Below are positions 44,813 through 50,844 of a stretch of DNA of 50,844 bases, piece by piece (within the stretch, counting starts at the first letter, position 1; the number at the start of each line of letters is the position of its first letter). Source of the DNA: Chloroflexota bacterium (GTDB lineage: Bacteria; Chloroflexota; Chloroflexia; Chloroflexales; Roseiflexaceae); contig JAUQOW010000003.1 of NCBI GenBank assembly GCA_030550675.1, positions 1-50,844 of the forward strand, written 5' to 3'. Under the pieces are notes generated by a model. It was not told the DNA's origin, searched no databases, and saw only the letters and a program-made list of their open reading frames with translations. The translations under genes and the position numbers were made by a program.

Positions 44813-45148
44813 ATGCAGATTACCACATCAGACATTGCATCCCAGATTCGCGGCTACATCACGCACAACCTCCTGTTTGGCGACGAGGGCTTCGTTTACA
44901 GCGACGACGACTCGTTCCTCGAGCGGGGAATTGTGGACTCGCTCGGCGTCATCGAACTGGTCTCGTTCATTGAGACGCAATTTGGCATCAGCGTCGCCGA
45001 TCACGAACTGACGCCCGAACACTTCGATTCGGTGAAGAAATTATCGGAGTACGTGGTGCGCAAACTTGCGAACGGCGCGCAGGAAGCCGTCGCTGGCGGC
45101 GCTCCGCTCTCCTCAATCGCCCTGGGAGAAACCTATGCTCGTGCATGA
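44813..45148 (+). CDS. Acyl carrier protein
   Basis: FLERGIVDSLGVIELVSFIETQFGISV with DSL phosphopantetheine site. Confidence 0.92.
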   Translation: MQITTSDIASQIRGYITHNLLFGDEGFVYSDDDSFLERGIVDSLGVIELVSFIETQFGISVADHELTPEHFDSVKKLSEYVVRKLANGAQEAVAGGAPLSSIALGETYARA

Positions 45149-46682
45149 TTTTCTGATCAACAGCGCCGCGCGCCTGCCAGATAAAGTGGCGCTCGTCTGC
45201 GACGGCAAACGGCTGACCTATCGCGATCTCGATCAGATGACGAATCGCCTGGCGCATGCGCTCGTCGAGCACGGCATTCGGCGCGGCGACCGGGTGGCGA
45301 TCTTTGCGCCCAACTCGGTCGAGGCGGTCGTCGGGATTTTCGCCGTGCTCAAGGCGGGGGGCGTTTTCGTGGTTATCAACCATACGACCAAGCAGGACAA
45401 ACTGACCGCTATTCTGAACAACTGCCGCGCCTCAGCAATCATTGCCGATGCGCAGATCAGGGACGTGCAACTGTCGGCGCTGTTGCACGACGTTCCTTCG
45501 CTGCGGATTGGCGTGCTGTCCAATCAGCGCGCCGAAACCCGTCTGGCGCATCCCCGCTTCATCGACTTTGATGAGGCGCAGGCGCAGTACGACCCGACGC
45601 CTCTGCCGCGCGTCAATATCGATCTCGATCTGGCGTGCCTGATCTACACCTCGGGCAGCACCGGCGAGCCGAAGGGCGTCATGAGTGATCACAGCAACGT
45701 CGTCTTCGTCAGCGGCTCGATCATTGAATACCTGCAAAATGTCGAAGATGACGTCGTGATCAACATGCTGCCGCTCTCCTTCGATTACGGTCTCTATCAG
45801 TTGCTGATGACGATGCGTTTCGGCGGCAGGCTGGCGCTTGAGCGCTCGTTTGCGTATCCGGCGGCAATCCTCAAGCACGTTGAAGAAGAGCGGGTCACCG
45901 GTTTTCCTGGCGTGCCGACGATCTATGCGATGCTCCTGCAAATGGACCTGAGCCAGTACGATCTGTCGAGCATCCGGTATCTGACGAACACCGCCGCTGC
46001 GCTGCCGCCAAGCCACGTACTGGAACTGCGCCGGAAGTTCCCGTGGGCGCGCCTCTACTCGATGTATGGTCTGACCGAAACCAAGCGCACCCTGTATCTG
46101 CCGCCGGAAGAGCTGGAACGGCGCCCCGGATCGGTGGGCATTGCCATTCCCGGCACCGAAGTCTGGCTGGAAGACGAACATGGCAACCGGCTGGGACCCG
46201 GCGAGGTCGGCGAGTTGGTGGTGCGCGGACGGCACGTGATGCGCGGATACTGGGAGGCGCCAGAAGCGACGGCGCAGCGGTACCGTCCTGGTCCACTGCC
46301 GGGAGAGCGCGTCTGCTACACCGGCGACCTGTTCCGTATGGACGAGGAAGGGTTCCTGTACTTCGTCGGGCGCAAGGACGACATTATCAAGAGTCGCGGC
46401 GAGAAAGTCGCTCCCAAAGAAGTCGAGAACGTGATCTACGAGCTGCCGGGGGTTGCAGCGGTGGCGGTGGTCGGCGTGCCCGACCCGATCCTGGGGCAGG
46501 CGATCAAGGCGTTTGTGGTCACGAAGAATCCTGATCTGACCGAAAAGCAGATTCTGGCGCACTGCCGCGCGCGGTTGGAAGATTTCATGGTCCCGCGGTA
46601 TGTAGAGTTCCGCGACGAATTGCCGGTGAACGCATCAGGCAAAATCGCCCGACGGGAACTGGCAGGAAAGGCGGAGAGGTGA
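45135..46682 (+). CDS. AMP-dependent acyl/aminoacyl ligase
   Basis: LIYTSGSTGEPKGVM, YGLTETKRT, YFVGRKDDIIKSRGEKVAPKEVE, NASGKIARREL. Confidence 0.94.
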   Translation: MLVHDFLINSAARLPDKVALVCDGKRLTYRDLDQMTNRLAHALVEHGIRRGDRVAIFAPNSVEAVVGIFAVLKAGGVFVVINHTTKQDKLTAILNNCRASAIIADAQIRDVQLSALLHDVPSLRIGVLSNQRAETRLAHPRFIDFDEAQAQYDPTPLPRVNIDLDLACLIYTSGSTGEPKGVMSDHSNVVFVSGSIIEYLQNVEDDVVINMLPLSFDYGLYQLLMTMRFGGRLALERSFAYPAAILKHVEEERVTGFPGVPTIYAMLLQMDLSQYDLSSIRYLTNTAAALPPSHVLELRRKFPWARLYSMYGLTETKRTLYLPPEELERRPGSVGIAIPGTEVWLEDEHGNRLGPGEVGELVVRGRHVMRGYWEAPEATAQRYRPGPLPGERVCYTGDLFRMDEEGFLYFVGRKDDIIKSRGEKVAPKEVENVIYELPGVAAVAVVGVPDPILGQAIKAFVVTKNPDLTEKQILAHCRARLEDFMVPRYVEFRDELPVNASGKIARRELAGKAER

Positions 46683-46702
46683 AGACGGCGGCATGGCAAA
46701 AT

Positions 46703-46780
46703 AGGGACGTCGCAATGCACCGTCCTTACCTGTGGCGCCCCTGCCCCGCCGCAGAGACATTGCAGTGTAATGTCCTTACC
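46703..46780. repeat. Pair of degenerate palindromic units about 50 bp apart
   Basis: GGACGTCGCAATGCACCGTCCTTACC and GAGACATTGCAGTGTAATGTCCTTACC. Confidence 0.55.
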
Positions 46781-46853
46781 CATAGCGACGGTTCCACCCA
46801 CGGCAACGGCTCTGCCAGACCACGCGAATCGTTGCAAGATCAGGAGTCTTTCA

Positions 46854-48854
46854 ATGTGCGGAATTGTGGGCATTGTCAATATCCAGGGCGATTACCCGAT
46901 CACTAAAGACGCGCTGCGCCAGATGCTGGCGCTGATCCGCCATCGCGGTCCCGATCAGTTCGGCATCTATCTCGACGACCGGGCCGGGCTGGGGAACGCA
47001 CGACTTAGAATTATCGACCTGAGCGGCGGTCAGCAACCGATTGCCAGCGAAGACGAGCGATACTGGATCGTTTTCAACGGCGAGATTTTCAACTATGTCG
47101 AACTGCGCCCCGACCTCGAGGCGCGCGGGCATCGCTTCACAACCAATACTGATACTGAGGTGATCCTGCACCTGTTCGAGGAATACGGTCCGGGGTGCCT
47201 GTCGCACCTCAACGGACAATTTGCGATTGCTATCTGGGACGCGCACGAACAGACGCTGTTCCTGGCGCGCGACCGGGTTGGGATTCTTCCGCTATTCTAC
47301 ACGCTTGCCGATGGAACGCTGATCTTCGCGTCGGAGATCAAGGCGATCCTGGCTGATCCGCGCGTGCGCCGTGCAATCGACCCGGTGGCGCTGGAGCAGA
47401 TCTTCACCTTCTGGGGAACCCTCTCGCCGCGGACCGTGTTTCGCGACATTGTTGAACTGCCGCCGGGTCATTACTTGATCGCACGAGACGGAACGATTGA
47501 TATTCAGCCGTACTGGCGGTTGGAGTTTGGTGCGCCGGAGCAGGAACGCAGCGAGGAGGAGTATGTTGAGGAGTTGCGTGATCTGCTGATCGACGCGACC
47601 ACAATCCGTCTGCGCGCGGATGTGCCGGTTGGCGCGTATCTCAGCGGCGGGCTGGACTCCTCAACGGTTGCTGCAATTGTGCGCCGGTACGCCAGTAACC
47701 ACCTCGACACCTTTTCAATCGCCTTTAGCGATCCAGAATTTGATGAGAGTCCGTTCCAGCGCCAGATGGCGCAATATCTCGGCACTAGCCATCAGGTGGC
47801 GTATGTGACGCACGCCGATATTGGGCGCGTCTTCCCCGACGTGATCTGGCATACGGAAATGCCAATCCTGCGCACATCGCCCGCGCCGCTCTTCATTCTC
47901 TCACAACTGGTGCACGATCATTCCTATCGCGTGGTGTTGACCGGCGAAGGCGCTGATGAGTTTCTGGCGGGTTACGATATTTTCAAGGAAGCGAAGGTGC
48001 GACGGTTCTGGGCGCGTCAACCGTCGTCGCGCCTGCGACCGCTGCTCTTCCGCCGTCTCTACCCCTGGATCGTCGGATTTGGAGGCAGCAATATCGCGTA
48101 TCTGGCAGCGTTCTTCGGCGAAGGACTTATGGATACCGCCGCACCGGATTACTCGCACCGTCCGCGCTGGCGCACCACCAGCCGCACCCGTCGTTTCTTC
48201 AGCGATGAGGTGCGCCAGGCTGCCGACGCGCTGGCGCAGCCGACCGATCGAGCGCCGCACTACCCGGAAGCCTTCAGTTCGTGGGACCCGCTCCACCAGG
48301 CGCAGTACCTGGAAATCATCACCTTCCTCTCGCCGTACCTCCTCTCGGCGCAGGGGGACCGGATGATCATGGCGCACGCGGTCGAGGGGCGCTTTCCCTT
48401 CCTCGACCATCGCGTGATCGAGTTTGCCAATCGCCTGCCGCCGCGCCTGAAGCTACGCGGTCTAACGGAGAAATACATCCTGCGCCAGGTCAGTCGCGTC
48501 TGGCTGCCAGACGCCATCTGGCAGCGCCCCAAGCAACCGTATCGCGCGCCGATTCATCGGAGTTTCTTCAATGACGCACGACTGGACTACGTTCAGCATT
48601 TCCTGTCGCCAGACCGCATCCAGGCGAACGGCTTGTTCAAGCCGACGGCAGTGGCGCACCTGAAGGAAAAAGCGCAATCCGGCGCGCGTCTGAGCGAAAC
48701 CGAAGATATGGCGCTGGTGGGCATTCTCTCGACCCAACTGCTGGTCGAGCGGTTTATTCGCGATTTTCGTCTGCCGCCGCCGCTCTCCGACGCAGATAAT
48801 GTCAAAGTCTGCATCAGAGGCGGCATTGCTGTGGGAGGGGGCTATGGGGTTTGA
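46854..48854 (+). CDS. asnB: Glutamine-hydrolysing asparagine synthase-like amidotransferase
   Basis: MCGIVGIVN with Cys2 nucleophile; AYLSGGLDSSTVAAIV. Confidence 0.95.
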   Translation: MCGIVGIVNIQGDYPITKDALRQMLALIRHRGPDQFGIYLDDRAGLGNARLRIIDLSGGQQPIASEDERYWIVFNGEIFNYVELRPDLEARGHRFTTNTDTEVILHLFEEYGPGCLSHLNGQFAIAIWDAHEQTLFLARDRVGILPLFYTLADGTLIFASEIKAILADPRVRRAIDPVALEQIFTFWGTLSPRTVFRDIVELPPGHYLIARDGTIDIQPYWRLEFGAPEQERSEEEYVEELRDLLIDATTIRLRADVPVGAYLSGGLDSSTVAAIVRRYASNHLDTFSIAFSDPEFDESPFQRQMAQYLGTSHQVAYVTHADIGRVFPDVIWHTEMPILRTSPAPLFILSQLVHDHSYRVVLTGEGADEFLAGYDIFKEAKVRRFWARQPSSRLRPLLFRRLYPWIVGFGGSNIAYLAAFFGEGLMDTAAPDYSHRPRWRTTSRTRRFFSDEVRQAADALAQPTDRAPHYPEAFSSWDPLHQAQYLEIITFLSPYLLSAQGDRMIMAHAVEGRFPFLDHRVIEFANRLPPRLKLRGLTEKYILRQVSRVWLPDAIWQRPKQPYRAPIHRSFFNDARLDYVQHFLSPDRIQANGLFKPTAVAHLKEKAQSGARLSETEDMALVGILSTQLLVERFIRDFRLPPPLSDADNVKVCIRGGIAVGGGYGV

Positions 48855-49848
48855 CACGCGCATCTTGCAGATCGATGTTGCTGCCGAAACAGAACGGATT
48901 GTCAACTGGTTGCAATATCACGTTATCAGAACCCTGCATCGTCAAGGCGTGGCGCTGGGGATCAGCGGCGGCATCGACTCATCAGTGGCGCTGGCGCTCT
49001 GCGTTCGCGCCTTCGGACCGCAGCGCGTCGTGGCGCTGATGATGCCGGAGCGCGACTCCGACCCGCAGACGGTGCATCTGTCGGAGATGGTCGCCCGGCA
49101 CTACGGCGTCGAGCCGATCCTGGAAGACATCACGCCGGTGCTCGAAGGGTTCGGCTGCTACCGCCGCCGTGACGAAGCCGTGCGACGAATCTTTCCAGAG
49201 TACGACGCCGCGCTGGGCTACAAGATGCGCATTGTGCTTCCGCAGAACCTGCTCGATGCAGATACGCTGAATGTCTTCTCGCTGGAAATCGTCACGCCAG
49301 ATGGCGAGGTGAAGAGCAAACGCCTGCCGCCGCGCGAATACGCCCAAATCGTCGCCGCCTCGAATTTCAAGCAGCGGACGCGCATGGCAATGGTGTACTA
49401 CCACGCCGAACTGCGCAACTACGCGGTTGTCGGCACGCCGAACAAGAACGAACATGACCAGGGATTCTTTGTGAAGTACGGCGACGGCGGGGCTGATCTG
49501 CGCCCGATTGTGCATCTGTACAAAACGCAGATCTACCAACTGGCGCGCTATCTCGACGTACCAGAGGTCATCCAGCGTCGTCCGCCCACATCTGACACCT
49601 ACAGCGCACCGACAACCCAGCAGGAGTTCTTCTTCCGGCTGCCCTTTGAAACGATGGATCTGCTCTGGTACGCACAAGAGCATAATGTACCTGTAGCGGA
49701 TGTGGCGGAGGCGCTGAATCTGACGCCAGTCCAGGTGCAGCGCGCCTTCAACGATTTTGCCCGCAAACGACGCACCACGGCGTATCTGCGCGTGCCGCCG
49801 CTGGAACTCCGCGCCGAGGAGCACGCCGCGATTACGGTGACCCGGTAG
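48844..49848 (+). CDS. NAD synthase-like PP-loop ATPase/amidotransferase (no glutaminase domain)
   Basis: LGISGGIDSSVALAL, VVGTPNKNEHDQGFFVKYGDGGADLRPIVHLYKTQIYQLARYL. Confidence 0.85.
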   Translation: MGFDTRILQIDVAAETERIVNWLQYHVIRTLHRQGVALGISGGIDSSVALALCVRAFGPQRVVALMMPERDSDPQTVHLSEMVARHYGVEPILEDITPVLEGFGCYRRRDEAVRRIFPEYDAALGYKMRIVLPQNLLDADTLNVFSLEIVTPDGEVKSKRLPPREYAQIVAASNFKQRTRMAMVYYHAELRNYAVVGTPNKNEHDQGFFVKYGDGGADLRPIVHLYKTQIYQLARYLDVPEVIQRRPPTSDTYSAPTTQQEFFFRLPFETMDLLWYAQEHNVPVADVAEALNLTPVQVQRAFNDFARKRRTTAYLRVPPLELRAEEHAAITVTR

Positions 49849-49883
49849 CGCTGCGCAATGCGGCAGAAACGGAGGAGCACAGA

Positions 49884-50844
49884 ATGTACACAACGGTATA
49901 TACCGCCGATGACCGGGAAGCATGGGAGGAGGCTCTGCCAGCGCGCGTCAGCGTCTTCGGCAGCGTCGGATACGCCCGGATCGTCCAGCGTCATACCGGC
50001 TACCTGGCGCGATTGTTCGTGGCGGCGTCGGATGAAGGGCGAATCGTCTATCCGTTTTTTCTTCGTCCAGTAAGCAACCTGCCCTTCGCCAGACAATATG
50101 AGGCGTGCTGGGATACGCTCACCCCGGAGTACACCGGTCCGATAGGACTCGGAAACGTGACGCCCGACCTGCAGCACACCTTTATCGAAGGCTGGCGCCA
50201 GTTCTGCAGCGAACAGCGAGTCGTGGCGGAGTTTATGCATCTCCATCCCTCTGACCGCTGCAACGGAATGCTGCGCCTCGATAACGTGCGCTATGATCGG
50301 GATATTGTGGTGATTGACCTGACGCTTTCGGAAGAGGATCTCTGGCGCCGATCCCTTGGAGACCAGACCCGTTACAGTATTCGTCGGGCGCAGCGAGAGG
50401 GAGTTCGGGTGTTTACAGCGCAAAACGCCGACGATGTGCGCGAATTTCACCGCATCTATACGAAGACGATGAATCGGCATCGCGCCCATGCACGTTACTT
50501 TTTTTCGTTTGAGTATTTCTGGTCATTCTGCGAGGAGTTGCCAGAGCATGCGACCTTCCTGCTCGCTGAATATTCCGGTCATATCGTGGCCGCAGCGCTC
50601 TACCTCCATGATGACCTGGAGATGTACGATTTTCTGGCAGGCTTAGACATCGACTATCAGCGCAGTCGGGCCGCGCATGCCGTTGTTTATGCGGCGATCC
50701 AGTGGGGTCAGCGTCACGGAAAGCGCCGTCTCATTCTGGGCGGCGGCTATCGACCGAACGACGGTGTCTTCCGATTCAAAGCGAGCTTTTCACCGCTGCG
50801 TTTGCGGTTCTCAACCTATCGACACATACGCAATCCGACGTTGT
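49884..50844 (+). CDS. FemAB/GNAT-like aminoacyl/acyltransferase, truncated at window edge
   Basis: Open frame from ATG 49884 to the end (absent from the ORF track because it has no stop): SLGDQTRYSIRRAQREGVRVF, ATFLLAEYSGHIVAAALYLHDDLEMYDFLAG, LGGGYRPNDGVFRFKASFSP. Confidence 0.85.
   Translation, partial: MYTTVYTADDREAWEEALPARVSVFGSVGYARIVQRHTGYLARLFVAASDEGRIVYPFFLRPVSNLPFARQYEACWDTLTPEYTGPIGLGNVTPDLQHTFIEGWRQFCSEQRVVAEFMHLHPSDRCNGMLRLDNVRYDRDIVVIDLTLSEEDLWRRSLGDQTRYSIRRAQREGVRVFTAQNADDVREFHRIYTKTMNRHRAHARYFFSFEYFWSFCEELPEHATFLLAEYSGHIVAAALYLHDDLEMYDFLAGLDIDYQRSRAAHAVVYAAIQWGQRHGKRRLILGGGYRPNDGVFRFKASFSPLRLRFSTYRHIRNPTL

Noticed and set aside
45432-46562. 376-aa minus-strand ORF opposite the AMP ligase
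   Set aside because: Antisense to strongly conserved adenylation motifs.
46679-46906. 75-aa plus-strand ORF between ligase and asnB
   Set aside because: Overlaps palindromic repeat units and the asnB start; no coding signal.
1-50844. rRNA, tRNA, CRISPR arrays and transposases
   Set aside because: None recognised by eye; a tRNAscan-SE or IS search was not possible, so absence is not proven.

Overview
The window looks like about 51 kb of a Chloroflexota (Roseiflexus-like) chromosome. That assignment is inferred from gene content and composition; no search was run. The left part (about 0.4-15.1 kb, mostly minus strand) is a glycoside-utilisation locus: GH1, two Gfo/Idh/MocA oxidoreductases, a GH20-like hexosaminidase, ABC sugar-binding protein plus two permeases, a PQQ-propeller protein and a LacI regulator. 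The LacI gene has a well-formed promoter and two LacI-type palindromes whose centres are 21 bp apart. The middle (15.2-30.8 kb) carries an alkyltransferase-like protein, a Ser/Thr kinase with a Pro/Thr stalk and a tandem sensor-like ectodomain, a PIG-V-like membrane glycosyltransferase, PBP1A with PASTA, a glucosaminidase, an SdrB-like surface protein beside a MauG/di-haem peroxidase, a VOC protein, and a lipoprotein that reads as a copper-amine-oxidase homologue lacking its catalytic motifs. The right part (31.5-50.8 kb, plus strand) is an exopolysaccharide cluster: Wzz-BY-kinase, membrane-fusion protein, uncharacterised large lipoprotein, Wzx, Wzy, two GT4, initiating sugar transferase. It runs into a tailoring cassette: GNAT, LmbE deacetylase, acyl carrier protein, AMP ligase, AsnB, NadE-like, FemAB/GNAT-like. 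The strongest candidates for something undescribed are (a) the carrier-protein-dependent EPS tailoring cassette, (b) the Wzz-fused BY-kinase with all three Walker motifs degraded, (c) the pseudo copper amine oxidase lipoprotein and (d) a shared C-terminal P-M-hydrophobic-V motif on two secreted proteins. No rRNA, tRNA, CRISPR array or transposase was recognised.
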